Positions 1 to 8,598 of a stretch of DNA of 64,000 nt are shown one piece after another (the stretch's first letter is position 1; every line of letters begins with the position of its first letter). The notes under the pieces were generated by a model that saw nothing but the letters and a program-made list of their open reading frames with translations, was not told the origin of the DNA and ran no database searches. The DNA comes from Bacillus sp. UNC41MFS5. Its GTDB lineage: Bacteria; Bacillota; Bacilli; Bacillales_B; DSM-18226. Both the position numbers and the translations under genes were made by a program. The stretch is from NCBI RefSeq assembly GCF_000686805.1, contig NZ_KK366020.1:272969-336968 (forward strand), given 5' to 3'.

Positions 1-1
1 C

Positions 2-958
2 GCGAGCGCGACAACCATCAGCGTCTTGCTGGCAGCGCGCGTGATTTCAGCTTTATCACATGGCGTCTTCATGTCGATTGGCTCCACCATCGCCGCCGAC
101 CTCGTCCCGGCCAACCGCCGCGCGAGCGCCATTTCAATCATGTTCTCCGGCCTCACCGTCGCAACCGTCACCGGCGTGCCATTCGGAACATTTATCGGCC
201 AACAATACGGCTGGAGGCTTGCCTTCATCCTTATCGTCATCGTTGGTATCATTGGCTTCATCGCCAACTGGATTCTCATACCTTCTTTTTTAAAAAAAGG
301 AACACAGACCAGCGTTCGGGACCAGGTTAAGCTCCTAACCAATGGCCGCCTCCTACTTTTATTCGTCATCACGGCACTTGGGTATGGCGGCACATTTGTT
401 GTCTTTACTTATTTGTCACCATTACTACAGGAAATAACCGGATTTAAGGAGAGTTCGATTGCGATTATTTTACTGGCGTACGGATTGGCAATCGCCATTG
501 GCAACATGATGGGCGGCAAGCTCTCGAACCGCAATCCAATTGGCTCTCTATTCTATATGTTTATTGTTCAAGCTGTTGTCCTGTTTGTCCTAATGTTCAC
601 CGCGCCGTTCAAAATCGCGGGATTAATCACAATTATTTTTATGGGATTGCTTGCCTTTATGAACGTACCGGGTCTGCAAGTATACGTGGTCATCCTCGCA
701 GAACGATACGTCCCAAGCGCCGTTGATGTAGCATCTGCTATCAACATCGCCGCCTTCAACGCAGGAATCGCCATCGGCTCCTACCTAGGCGGCACCATCA
801 CTGACTCAATCGGACTCATCCACACCACATGGATCGGAGCATTAATGGTACTCGCAGCGGCCATCCTAACAGGGGTGAGCCGAGCATTAGAAAAGAAAGA
901 CTTGGAATCAATGGAGTCAATGGTGTCAGGCACCACAAAAGCACAACTGTCCCCGTGA
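2..958 (+). CDS. MFS efflux permease, 3' part
   Basis: The frame is open from base 2, so the gene starts outside the window; about 319 residues are present. It reads as the latter part of a 12-helix major facilitator of the AraJ/YdhP drug or sugar efflux type: an RRASAIS loop, then alternating hydrophobic helices of about 20 residues to the C-terminus. The substrate cannot be told. The last residues (SMVSGTTKAQLSP) are encoded by a copy of the GGTGTCAGGCACC repeat and by the hairpin after it, so the natural C-terminus was probably replaced or extended by the repeat. The aldo/keto reductase follows 48 bases after the stop and may be co-transcribed. Confidence 0.85.
   Translation, partial: ASATTISVLLAARVISALSHGVFMSIGSTIAADLVPANRRASAISIMFSGLTVATVTGVPFGTFIGQQYGWRLAFILIVIVGIIGFIANWILIPSFLKKGTQTSVRDQVKLLTNGRLLLLFVITALGYGGTFVVFTYLSPLLQEITGFKESSIAIILLAYGLAIAIGNMMGGKLSNRNPIGSLFYMFIVQAVVLFVLMFTAPFKIAGLITIIFMGLLAFMNVPGLQVYVVILAERYVPSAVDVASAINIAAFNAGIAIGSYLGGTITDSIGLIHTTWIGALMVLAAAILTGVSRALEKKDLESMESMVSGTTKAQLSP
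922..934 (+). repeat. GGTGTCAGGCACC repeat, copy 1
   Basis: Thirteen-base repeat with GGTG/CACC arms, lying inside the last codons of the MFS gene. The same 13-mer or its complement recurs at 1925, 4950, 6327, 8262, 10718 and 10748. Confidence 0.8.
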
Positions 959-970
959 GGAGGACAGTTG
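944..970 (+). other. Hairpin enclosing the MFS stop codon
   Basis: Perfect 9-bp arms CAACTGTCC (944-952) and GGACAGTTG (962-970) flank a loop that contains the TGA stop of the MFS gene. No T-run follows, so it is not an obvious terminator. It looks like part of the repeat element rather than of the gene. Confidence 0.5.
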
Positions 971-1006
971 GAGTGATTTTACTAAATACAATTGGAGGTA
1001 TTAAAA

Positions 1007-1837
1007 ATGATAAACAATTTACAAAGTACAACAACATTAAATAACGGGGTAAAAATGCCATGGTTTGGCTTGGGTGTCTTTAAGGTAGAGGAAGGACCGG
1101 AGTTAGTGAACGCGGTGAAAACGGCAATTCAACATGGTTACCGGAGCATTGACACGGCAGCCATCTATGGAAACGAAGAGGGAGTAGGACAAGGGATTAA
1201 GGAATCGGGCATCGCTAGAGAGGATTTATTCGTCACATCAAAGGTCTGGAATGCTGACCTTGGCTACGAATCGACCTTAGCAGCGTATCAAACAAGTCTA
1301 GATAAACTAGGTGTAGATTACTTAGATCTCTACCTCATTCACTGGCCGGTAGCTGGCAAATACAAGGAAGCGTGGAGAGCATTGGAGACCCTTTACAAAG
1401 AAGGACGGGTGCGAGCGATTGGAGTCAGCAATTTCCAAGTTCACCACCTGGAAGACCTATTGAAGGATGCTGAGATTAAGCCAATGATCAACCAAGTTGA
1501 ATATCATCCACGCTTAACCCAAAATGAAGTCCAAGCATTCTGCCGCGAGAACGGGATCCAGATGGAAGCCTGGTCACCATTAATGCAAGGTCAATTATTA
1601 GACAATGAAGTATTGGTGGAACTTGCTTCTAAATACAATAAATCAGTGGCCCAAATCATCTTGCGTTGGGATCTGCAAAACGGCGTCATCACCATCCCAA
1701 AATCAACAAAAGAACATCGAATCATCGAAAACTCACAAGTATTCGACTTTGAACTCACGCAAGAGGACATGCACCAAATAAACGAACTAAACCAAAACCA
1801 CCGCGTCGGCCCAGACCCCGACAACTTTGATTTTTAA
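1007..1837 (+). CDS. Aldo/keto reductase (YvgN/YtbE type)
   Basis: NADPH-dependent carbonyl reductase of the AKR superfamily, about 276 residues, the normal length for the cytosolic Bacillus YvgN/YtbE group, whose members reduce methylglyoxal and other aldehydes. Visible motifs are the N-terminal strand GVKMPWFGLGVFK, the catalytic Asp and Tyr in SIDTAAIYGNE, the catalytic Lys in VTSKVW, LIHWPV, the NQVEYHPRL segment and the cofactor-binding IPKSTKEHRIIEN near the C-terminus. The ATG at 1007 is preferred over an upstream TTG at 992 because GGAGG lies 8 bases before it. The exact substrate is not predictable. Confidence 0.93.
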   Translation: MINNLQSTTTLNNGVKMPWFGLGVFKVEEGPELVNAVKTAIQHGYRSIDTAAIYGNEEGVGQGIKESGIAREDLFVTSKVWNADLGYESTLAAYQTSLDKLGVDYLDLYLIHWPVAGKYKEAWRALETLYKEGRVRAIGVSNFQVHHLEDLLKDAEIKPMINQVEYHPRLTQNEVQAFCRENGIQMEAWSPLMQGQLLDNEVLVELASKYNKSVAQIILRWDLQNGVITIPKSTKEHRIIENSQVFDFELTQEDMHQINELNQNHRVGPDPDNFDF

Positions 1838-1859
1838 TTAAAGTGGATTACTACCATTC

Positions 1860-1892
1860 GACCAATTTTCATGCGAAGATTGGTCTTTTTTT
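1860..1892 (+). terminator. Terminator of the aldo/keto reductase
   Basis: GACCAAT/ATTGGTC stem with a 12-base loop, followed by eight T residues, starting 23 bases after the stop codon. Confidence 0.85.
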
Positions 1893-1924
1893 ATTCCTTC
1901 AGTTACTGTTCACAGCACAGCCTG

Positions 1925-1937
1925 GGTGTCAGGCACC
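1925..1937 (+). repeat. GGTGTCAGGCACC repeat, copy 2
   Basis: Exact intergenic copy between the aldo/keto reductase terminator and the methyltransferase. It is followed by CGTGGACACTTGTCCGCCACG, which can itself fold. Confidence 0.8.
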
Positions 1938-2038
1938 ACTCGTGGACACTTGTCCGCCACGCAGAGACGTGGAATTGGTCATTTTTCCCATAACTTTGCT
2001 ATAATAAGTAAAATAGTGAAAGTAAGGGGTGGGGAAGG

Positions 2039-2803
2039 TTGTCCAATAGAGTAACGAAAGATAACTGGAATGCTAGTTTATATGATCAGGAGCATTCGTT
2101 TGTCTCAGGTTTTGGCGGGGCTTTGCTCCAATGGCTTGCACCGCAGCCGGGTGAAAAAGTTCTCGACCTTGGCTGCGGAACAGGGGATTTGGCCAACCAA
2201 ATGAATCAACTGGGCGTTTCTATAATTGGGATAGATAAATCAGAAAACATGGTCCAGCAGGCACAAAAAAAGTATCCAGGTCTAACCTTTAGGGTCCAGG
2301 ACGCCACTACCATGAATGACAGGAACGAATTCGATGCCGTTTTTTCTAATGCCACACTACATTGGGTGAAAACGCCGAAACAGGCCCTGCAATCCATTTA
2401 CCAGGCCCTAAAACCTGGCGGCCGATTTGTCGCAGAATTCGGCGGGAAAGGCAACGTCCAAAAAATCACCGACGAACTTATTCATCAATTAGGAACCAGC
2501 TTTCAAACGGAGCAATTTCCTTGGTATTACCCTAGCATCGGTGAATACACCTCCCTAATGGAGCAAGTAGGATTTCGGGTCACTCACGCCCAACATTTCG
2601 ACCGGCCAACTCCACTAAACGGAGAAAATGGATTGCGTAACTGGATTGAGATGTTCGCCGCGAGTATGCTGGATGGCCTCGCACCCGAATCCAAAGAGAG
2701 CATCATATCAGAATCCACCAAAAATTTAAGAGATGTCTTATACCAGAACGGTACATGGATCGCGGATTATAAGCGGATTCGTGTGCTAGGACTAAAAGAG
2801 TGA
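2039..2803 (+). CDS. Class I SAM-dependent methyltransferase
   Basis: About 254 residues with a Rossmann methyltransferase fold: motif I VLDLGCGTGDLA near residue 42, the acidic end of strand 2 in IIGIDKS, an FDAVFSNATLHWV motif II region and LKPGGRFVAEFGG near residue 130. The layout (N-terminal NASLYDQEHSFVSGFG, then HWVKTPKQAL) resembles the trans-aconitate methyltransferase-like group, so a small-molecule acceptor is likely but not identified. The TTG at 2039 is chosen because a purine-rich GGGGTGGGGAAGG ribosome binding site precedes it directly. The gene stands alone. Confidence 0.85.
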   Translation: MSNRVTKDNWNASLYDQEHSFVSGFGGALLQWLAPQPGEKVLDLGCGTGDLANQMNQLGVSIIGIDKSENMVQQAQKKYPGLTFRVQDATTMNDRNEFDAVFSNATLHWVKTPKQALQSIYQALKPGGRFVAEFGGKGNVQKITDELIHQLGTSFQTEQFPWYYPSIGEYTSLMEQVGFRVTHAQHFDRPTPLNGENGLRNWIEMFAASMLDGLAPESKESIISESTKNLRDVLYQNGTWIADYKRIRVLGLKE

Positions 2804-2986
2804 GCAGAGGGACCATATTGATCCTTTTTTGTGGTAAGTCTGGTTATAAGGGTCTCGACCTCGGCTGCAACGATTATGTTAAAGAGAAGGAAGGAACTAA
2901 TAGGAAGAAAAAACATAAATTGGAACCTTTTCGTGGAAAATACGTATGTACAGAAAACTAGTTTAAAAAGGGGGAGATAAGAAATA

Positions 2987-3304
2987 ATGAAAAAATTAAT
3001 TACAATCTTTATTACCTTATTAGTTTTAACAGGTTTGAGTTATGGCATAACGTATTATACCCATTCAAAATTCATTGATTATTCATTCTTTATTGGATTA
3101 GCAGTCACGGTAATTATCTGGTTCTTTACTTCAAAAGGGGGTTACACTTCAAGAAATTTAGATGTGTCAGTTCAAGGAACCACTGGGATTAAAGTTGATC
3201 AGCAAAAGTATGAGTTTTCACCCAATTTTGCTTTCCTCACCTCCTTGGTTTATACCATTATTAACCTTGGAGCAATGTTATTTCATTATAGAAGTTATTT
3301 TTGA
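2987..3304 (+). CDS. Small membrane protein, DUF3899-like
   Basis: 105 residues with hydrophobic segments at about 4-24, 32-48 and 80-97. The middle soluble stretch with RNLDVSVQGTTGIKVDQQK and SFLTSLVYTI-type flanks is characteristic of the DUF3899 family of Bacillus membrane proteins, whose function is unknown. The ATG is preceded by GGGGGAG at a normal distance. No operon partner is evident: the next gene starts 92 bases downstream with its own ribosome binding site. Confidence 0.75.
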   Translation: MKKLITIFITLLVLTGLSYGITYYTHSKFIDYSFFIGLAVTVIIWFFTSKGGYTSRNLDVSVQGTTGIKVDQQKYEFSPNFAFLTSLVYTIINLGAMLFHYRSYF

Positions 3305-3396
3305 TTATTTTTCACTATTTTAGAAACATTACAATCTCAATAATTGGATATTTATGTTAAAATTACAGTATCAACGTAATTATTCAGGAGGTAGCA

Positions 3397-4449
3397 ATGA
3401 TATCTCTTTCGAAAAATAAGTGGCTTTGGTTCACTGTCATCCTCTCCTTAGTAATCGGCTCAAATCTATTAATCTACCGTCTTGAAAGTTTAGGACCTCT
3501 CCCAACAGGAATGGCCATAGGTTCCTTACTTGATTTCATCATCACCATACCGTTACTCGTGTACTTCTTCATCATCAGAAAACACTACTCCCTAAAATAT
3601 ATACTCCCAGTGATGATTGCCGGATACGGCGTTGCGGTCCTAGTGATTCCGCATCACCTCCTATCATCCTATTCCTTTGTAAAATATATCTTACTAGCAG
3701 TCGAGGCAGCCTTTTTCCTGCTCGAGCTTTACGTCGTCATTCAATTGCTGGCAAAAATACCTGCAATCGTCAAAAGTTACCGTAAGTCTGAAATCGAAAT
3801 TCCCACTTTTTCGTATCGAATGGAACAAGCATGGGATCAGCACCTTAAATCATCTAGGGTCCAAGAGATCTTTTTCTCTGATGTGAAGATGTATTATTAC
3901 AGCTTATTTTCTTGGCGTAGAAAACCAACCATACTCGATGAACGCATGTACACCTACCATAAAAAAACCGGCACAATCACGCTATACGTTATGCTGATCC
4001 ATGCACTGGTCTTGGAATCTGTCGGTTTTCATTTTCTCCTTCATTCGTGGAGTCCCTTGGTTGCCATCATCGCGCTCGTATTAAATGTGTATACCTTGTT
4101 ATTTTTTCTAGCAGAAATCCAAGCGATTCGGCATTGCCCAATCATGATTACGGACCGGCATCTGTATCTGCAGGTTGGAATCATAAAACAGTTAATCGTA
4201 CCGCTACAGGAAATTAAAGATATTTATCCTTATGATGGACCTGAAACAGTAACAAAAGAGGAGTCAAAACAAATTTTCGACGCAGTCCTGGCTGATTTTT
4301 TCAAAGAAAAACCCCAGTTTGAAGTAGAGTTCTTTCATCCTGTCGAAGCGAGGTTCATTTATGGATTTAAGAAAAAAGTAACCAAAGCCCATCTCCGTCT
4401 TGATGAACCACAGAAATTCTTTCAAGTACTAAAATCAAAGATTAGATAA
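3397..4449 (+). CDS. Integral membrane protein of unknown function
   Basis: 350 residues. Five hydrophobic segments are visible near residues 10-28, 42-60, 70-87 and 95-118, with a paired hydrophobic block at about 198-250. The C-terminal 90 residues are soluble and basic (a VPLQEIKDIYPYDG segment) and could be a cytosolic domain of a PH-like type, but this is only an impression. Homologues in Bacillus are often given an unsupported carotenoid-oxygenase name; nothing in the sequence supports an enzyme. The start is supported by AGGAGGTAGCA just before ATG. Confidence 0.75.
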   Translation: MISLSKNKWLWFTVILSLVIGSNLLIYRLESLGPLPTGMAIGSLLDFIITIPLLVYFFIIRKHYSLKYILPVMIAGYGVAVLVIPHHLLSSYSFVKYILLAVEAAFFLLELYVVIQLLAKIPAIVKSYRKSEIEIPTFSYRMEQAWDQHLKSSRVQEIFFSDVKMYYYSLFSWRRKPTILDERMYTYHKKTGTITLYVMLIHALVLESVGFHFLLHSWSPLVAIIALVLNVYTLLFFLAEIQAIRHCPIMITDRHLYLQVGIIKQLIVPLQEIKDIYPYDGPETVTKEESKQIFDAVLADFFKEKPQFEVEFFHPVEARFIYGFKKKVTKAHLRLDEPQKFFQVLKSKIR

Positions 4450-4452
4450 ACA

Positions 4453-4485
4453 AACAAGAGATTGGAGCATCCAATCTCTTGTTTT
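4453..4485 (+). terminator. Terminator after the membrane protein
   Basis: Perfect 14-bp stem (4453-4466 with 4470-4483) and a GCA loop, ending in TTTT on the plus strand. Confidence 0.85.
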
Positions 4486-4546
4486 GTACTAACGCTTATT
4501 TCCAACTTTGCCCTTGAGCAATTATAAAGATTAGTATTTTTTCATT

Positions 4547-4574
4547 AAAAAAAAGCCCTCTATATTTAGAAGGC
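4547..4574 (-). terminator. Terminator of the 47-aa gene
   Basis: Read on the minus strand: a GCCTTCT stem, AAATAT loop and AGAGGGC arm followed by eight T residues, 18 bases beyond the stop of the small gene. One G-T pair is needed. Confidence 0.7.
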
Positions 4575-4592
4575 CTGTAATCGTAAAGTGAA

Positions 4593-4736
4593 TTAATGGA
4601 CACGGATAATCTCGTAAATATTTTCATCATGATGAACCCTGGTATGTTTTGACTCAAGTCGTTCAAATTCCTCGACTTCATCAAATGACTCGCCAAACCA
4701 CCAGTTTTTAAGTTCAAACAAAAAGTCTGTAAGCAT
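4593..4736 (-). CDS. Small acidic protein, 47 aa, unknown
   Basis: A short gene read on the minus strand. It begins MLTDFLFELKNWWFGES, continues with an acidic patch (FDEVEEFERLES) and ends in IYEIIRVH. A strong GGAGG lies 6 bases before the ATG and an intrinsic terminator follows the stop, which together support a real gene despite its size. No function is recognised; the Trp-rich, amphipathic N-terminus could associate with membrane or with a partner protein. Confidence 0.7.
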   Translation of the reverse strand: MLTDFLFELKNWWFGESFDEVEEFERLESKHTRVHHDENIYEIIRVH

Positions 4737-4902
4737 CACAAATTCCTCCTTATAGTGGGTTAATGGATTCTTATATCCTTATTATACTTGTGTATCCGTT
4801 CACATAAAAGCGGTTACAAAATACGCGGAATAGCAAAATTATACAGAAAAATGAGAGAGTTAAGGCAAATATCTTACCACCATTACAAGCTTAAATACCA
4901 AC

Positions 4903-4935
4903 AAAAAAAGGATAAAACCATTGCGGTTTTATCCT
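4903..4935 (-). terminator. Terminator of the SNF2 helicase gene
   Basis: AGGATAAAACC/GGTTTTATCCT stem with a short loop and seven T residues on the minus strand, about 55 bases past the helicase stop. Confidence 0.85.
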
Positions 4936-4949
4936 CTTTATAACATTGC

Positions 4950-4962
4950 GGTGCCTGACACC
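4950..4962 (-). repeat. GGTGTCAGGCACC repeat, copy 3 (inverse)
   Basis: Complementary copy between the helicase stop and its terminator. It is followed by extra partial copies of its TGACACCA end (about 4969-4982). Confidence 0.8.
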
Positions 4963-4988
4963 ACACCATTGACACCACACCATGAACA

Positions 4989-7961
4989 TCACCCCAGATA
5001 CACCAAGTCCTTAAGTTCATCTGTCGATAACTCGGTGATCCAGTTTTCGCTTTGGATGATCTGGTCATTCAGGAATTGCTTTTTCTCCAGCATTGCGTCG
5101 ATCTTTTCCTCAAGTGTTCCGGTGCAAATCATCTTATGCACGTGGACGAAACGAGATTGCCCGATACGGTAGGCGCGGTCTGTAGCTTGATTCTCAACTG
5201 CCGGATTCCACCAGCGATCATAGTGGATGACGTGATTGGCCGCCGTCAAATTCAGCCCGGTTCCGCCTGCTTTCAGTGACAGTAAGAACACCGGGAACTC
5301 CTGGTTCTGGAACTGCTCAATCATCTCGTCACGCTTTACTTTCGGCACACTTCCGTTCAAAAACGGCACTTCGATGCCAAATTTCTTCTTCAATGTACTT
5401 CGAATCATTTCACCCATTTCGATATATTGGGTGAAAATCAGACAGCTTTCGCCCTGTTCTAAAACCGCATCAATCAGTTCGACAAGCTTCTCCAACTTAT
5501 TCGAACGCTCAAGAAGTTCGCGCCCAGCTGACTTTTCCTTCAGATAGAGGGCAGGGTGGTTGCACAACTGCTTCAACCGACTTAGCATTTGTAAAATTAA
5601 CCCTTTACGCTCAAAGCCAGACAGTTTTTCAATTTCTGCGAACGTATCATGGATGAGCTGCTCGTATAACGACGCCTGTTCAGCCGTAAGCGGACAATAT
5701 TCCTTTTGCTCCAGCTTGTCAGGGAGATTCAACGCAACTTCCTCATCCTTTTTGGTGCGGCGCAGTAAGAACGGCCGTATCAACGATTGCAGCTGCTGCA
5801 CCTTTTCCTTCTTCTCATCTTTTTCAATCGGAATCACGAACTTTTTCTGAAACTGCCCCAAACTGCCAAGGTAGCCATGATTGGTAAAATCAAAGATCGA
5901 CCACAGTTCGGATAAACGGTTTTCCATCGGTGTCCCAGTCAGGGCAATGTGATGGCGTCCGCGCAGCCTGCGTACTGCCTTCGACTGCTTGGTCTGGGCA
6001 TTCTTAATGTTCTGTGCTTCATCGATTGAAATCGTGCTCCATATCAGCGATTCAAACTCCACCAAATCGATATGACTAAGCCCGTAGGAAGTCAAAACGA
6101 TATCCGCATCTTTCGCCTTCTCGACAAAAGCTTCCTCTTTCAGACGATTCGACCCGTAATGCAGATACACCTTCATCTCCGGCGCAAACCGCTCAATTTC
6201 CTTCTGCCAGTTTCCAAGCACAGAAGTTGGGCAAATAATCAGCGCAGCCTTGGTAGGAACCTTCGCCGCAGCAGGCTCGGCGGCCGCATCTTCATCCTTC
6301 TTGCGGCGCTTTTTCACCTCTTTTACGGTGTCAGGCACCAAAGTCAACTCATCCCCGACCACTTCTTTCACCTTCAATAAGTAGGAGAGGAGCTGGACGG
6401 TTTTCCCGAGTCCCATGTCGTCTGCAAGGGTGGCGCCGAATCCATATTGGCGCAGGAACCAGAGCCAGCTCATGCCGAGCTGCTGGTACGGACGTAGTTC
6501 CCCCTGCAATCCAGACGGTACCTCCTCCATTGGAATTTCGTTCACTTCCGCCAGCTGTTTGATCATCTGCTTCCATTGGCGGTTCAACTCAATTTGAATT
6601 TTGGCAAATGCCTTTGGATTTTCGAGCTCATCTTCGGTTGCTTCTGACTCCATCAATTCCTGCTCCAGCAAATCGCGGACATGCAAGCCTTCTTTTTCGG
6701 CCCGTTTCATCATATCCTGAATTTGTCGAATAAACTGCGGGTCCAGCTTGACCCAGCGGCCGCGAATAAAGACAAGCCGTCTTTTTTCCTCGACAAGTTT
6801 CCCAAACTCATCTTCGGACAAGTCGACACCATTCATCGAAAAGCGCCAGTTAAAATCAAGCATGGCTTGGAGCCCAACAAAGGATGGCCGGTGGCTCGAG
6901 GTACCTTTCAGCGATGCTTTCACCTTCAAGTTAGCATTTTTCATCGCCTGCCACCAAGAAGGGAGGAGAATTTCAACATCCAAGGCTACCAACGTCTCAC
7001 TCGCCTCAGTCAAAAACATCCACGCTTCTTCCTCACTCAGATGCGTTTTGAAAAAGCCGTCTTCGCCTAACCACGGAATCAAACGGACCCAGCGTTCCCG
7101 CTCACGGTCGACTTTTTCCAAAAATGGCCGCCACTTCGCCGGGATCTTCGCGGAACCCTCAACGTCATAAACATCATCGACATTTTTCTTTCCTCGTAAA
7201 AATAAATCCAGGCTCCACGCGCCTTCACCATCCAGCGGCTCATCAAGGCGAAGCCCAATTGTAAACGGCGTGTCGCTTTCCTTAATCCCGACCCATTCCA
7301 GCCAGCTTTCTTCATCAAAATAACGAGCGAGTTCGCTGCCGGAAATATTTTGCTTCCGGAGTAAATCAAGCTTTGGTCCAAATAGCTCCTTCATCGCGGC
7401 ATTCCGCGTCAAGTAGCCATCAAGGGCGTCATTGTACAAGTCGGAAATGTAGTTTTTCGTTGTTCCAAGAGGGGAACCGGCGATCCCAAGGTTGAGGTCC
7501 GTCGAATCATCATCGATACCGGGTTCTTCAATCATTTGCTCCCAAAACGATGGGTCGAACTCATCCTTGACGCGCTCAGGAAGTTTCCAGCGGAAATCGC
7601 CATGCTCCCAGACCGAAAAGTCCGGCAGCCAATCTTTTTCGAGGATTCCTTCATAAAGCGCAAGGCCAGCCGCAAGACAAATCTCGGATTGCTCATTCCA
7701 ATCCCATTCGATAAATCGATTAAATGACTCTTTGGCAAAAAGCGAGACCAAATGCCAACTGCTCACAACAATACCTTCGACACCGTCCATGGTCTCCGAC
7801 TCAAGGAGCGTTCCAAAGAAGCTTTCCTCATGATTGCTGAAAACGAGATTCTTCCACCTAAACGGGCTCATCACACGCCCTTGTTCATCTTCAGCAGTAA
7901 GAAGAAAACGACCTTCCCCGATTTTAGTTGTCAGCAATTTCATAAACCTTGTTTTAAGCAT
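4989..7961 (-). CDS. SNF2-family DEAD/DEAH helicase (YwqA type)
   Basis: A 990-residue Swi2/Snf2 ATPase. The N-terminal half is the bacterial SNF2-associated domain. The motor has motif I DDMGLGKT near residue 512, motif Ia LIICPTSVLGNW, motif II DEAQ near 645, motif III LTGTPMENRL, motif V SLKAGGTGLNLT and motif VI DRAYRIGQ near 932. It is a DNA translocase; its targets are unknown. The same strand carries a SWIM zinc-finger gene about 1 kb upstream, the ywqA/ywqB pairing of B. subtilis. The frame stays open 64 codons further upstream, but that stretch is a 21-bp repeat array; AAAGGAG before ATG 7961 fixes the start. A GGTGTCAGGCACC copy lies in frame in the charged linker after motif I. Confidence 0.93.
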   Translation of the reverse strand: MLKTRFMKLLTTKIGEGRFLLTAEDEQGRVMSPFRWKNLVFSNHEESFFGTLLESETMDGVEGIVVSSWHLVSLFAKESFNRFIEWDWNEQSEICLAAGLALYEGILEKDWLPDFSVWEHGDFRWKLPERVKDEFDPSFWEQMIEEPGIDDDSTDLNLGIAGSPLGTTKNYISDLYNDALDGYLTRNAAMKELFGPKLDLLRKQNISGSELARYFDEESWLEWVGIKESDTPFTIGLRLDEPLDGEGAWSLDLFLRGKKNVDDVYDVEGSAKIPAKWRPFLEKVDRERERWVRLIPWLGEDGFFKTHLSEEEAWMFLTEASETLVALDVEILLPSWWQAMKNANLKVKASLKGTSSHRPSFVGLQAMLDFNWRFSMNGVDLSEDEFGKLVEEKRRLVFIRGRWVKLDPQFIRQIQDMMKRAEKEGLHVRDLLEQELMESEATEDELENPKAFAKIQIELNRQWKQMIKQLAEVNEIPMEEVPSGLQGELRPYQQLGMSWLWFLRQYGFGATLADDMGLGKTVQLLSYLLKVKEVVGDELTLVPDTVKEVKKRRKKDEDAAAEPAAAKVPTKAALIICPTSVLGNWQKEIERFAPEMKVYLHYGSNRLKEEAFVEKAKDADIVLTSYGLSHIDLVEFESLIWSTISIDEAQNIKNAQTKQSKAVRRLRGRHHIALTGTPMENRLSELWSIFDFTNHGYLGSLGQFQKKFVIPIEKDEKKEKVQQLQSLIRPFLLRRTKKDEEVALNLPDKLEQKEYCPLTAEQASLYEQLIHDTFAEIEKLSGFERKGLILQMLSRLKQLCNHPALYLKEKSAGRELLERSNKLEKLVELIDAVLEQGESCLIFTQYIEMGEMIRSTLKKKFGIEVPFLNGSVPKVKRDEMIEQFQNQEFPVFLLSLKAGGTGLNLTAANHVIHYDRWWNPAVENQATDRAYRIGQSRFVHVHKMICTGTLEEKIDAMLEKKQFLNDQIIQSENWITELSTDELKDLVYLG
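6327..6339 (+). repeat. GGTGTCAGGCACC repeat, copy 4, inside the helicase gene
   Basis: Exact copy within the helicase reading frame, where it encodes the VPDT part of a TLVPDTVKEVKK linker. It sits in a variable Lys/Glu/Ala-rich loop between helicase motifs I and Ia, where an in-frame insertion would be tolerated. Confidence 0.8.
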
Positions 7962-8041
7962 CAATACAAAACTCCTTTTAGTGGGGGAGAGAACATCATA
8001 ATAGGCTATTTTACTAGCTGTTGGTTTCCAAATAATGTCTA

Positions 8042-8167
8042 ATTGTACAAAACCCCTTGAAAATCGTACAAAACATATAAAAAATTGCACAAAAGCTCCT
8101 AAATTTCGTACAAAACCATAATAAAATTGCACTAAATCCAACGGAAATTGCACAAAACAAAAATAAT
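8042..8167. repeat. 21-bp tandem array A (core TTGYACAAAA)
   Basis: Six units begin at 8042, 8063, 8084, 8105, 8126 and 8147, an exact 21-bp spacing. Each has a core of the form WTYGYACAAAA (for example ATTGCACAAAA or ATCGTACAAAA) followed by about 10 variable bases. The array lies directly upstream of the helicase start and forms the false N-terminal extension of that frame. Confidence 0.85.
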
Positions 8168-8261
8168 ATATAAATCAATATCCATATACCTAAATAAAAT
8201 CCATACAAAACAAGAAAATGTCCGTGACAAATGGACAGAATTTCAAAAAGTGTCCACGGGC

Positions 8262-8314
8262 GGTGCCTGACACCAAAAATGACACCAAAAATGACACCAA
8301 AAATGACACCAAGG
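8262..8314 (-). repeat. GGTGTCAGGCACC repeat, copy 5, with 12-bp tandem tail
   Basis: Complementary copy at 8262-8274 whose TGACACC end is amplified into a run of TGACACCAAAAA units at a 12-base spacing up to about 8314. This suggests slippage or terminal extension of the element. Confidence 0.75.
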
Positions 8315-8430
8315 GTCACCAATAATTTTCACAGAAAAATCCATATTCCTTTATTATACCCAAAAATGTGTGGTTAGAGGAGGGCGATGCCTGAATTATC
8401 TTGCAAGCGGGATGTCCAGGATTAAAATAG

Positions 8431-8446
8431 ATCACTTTAAAGTGAT
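8431..8446. other. Perfect 16-bp palindrome
   Basis: ATCACTTTAAAGTGAT is fully self-complementary and lies in the roughly 640-base gap between the helicase start and the alpha-CTD-like gene. It could be a dimeric repressor site, but no regulator gene is adjacent. The rest of the 8168-8598 stretch shows no convincing gene. Confidence 0.4.
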
Positions 8447-8598
8447 ACCGAACCCTATTTAAAGTATAAAAATAGTCAAAATGGCACCAATGAACCAGCT
8501 CCAGCAAATAAAAACGAAAAAAAGCCCGCAGCACATTGGCGAGCTTCATATATGCATCAAGGTATGGCGACTTTACAAATCCAGTACCGGTTGTAATT

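Noticed and set aside
2840..2900. Second methyltransferase fragment (CTCGACCTCGGCTGC resembles the LDLGCG codons)
   Set aside because: Only about 15 bases match and no frame continues; likely chance or a trivial duplication.
4496..4717. 73-aa minus-strand protein overlapping the 47-aa gene
   Set aside because: The 47-aa frame has the ribosome binding site and terminator; this one is in another frame with no support.
7962..8153. 64-codon N-terminal extension of the SNF2 helicase
   Set aside because: The stretch is the 21-bp repeat array plus AT-rich spacer, is hydrophobic unlike any SNF2 protein, and a good ribosome binding site precedes ATG 7961.
8042..8167. CRISPR array
   Set aside because: Units of 21 bp with only about 10 conserved bases are far too short for repeats plus spacers, and no cas gene is present; the same holds for the other arrays.
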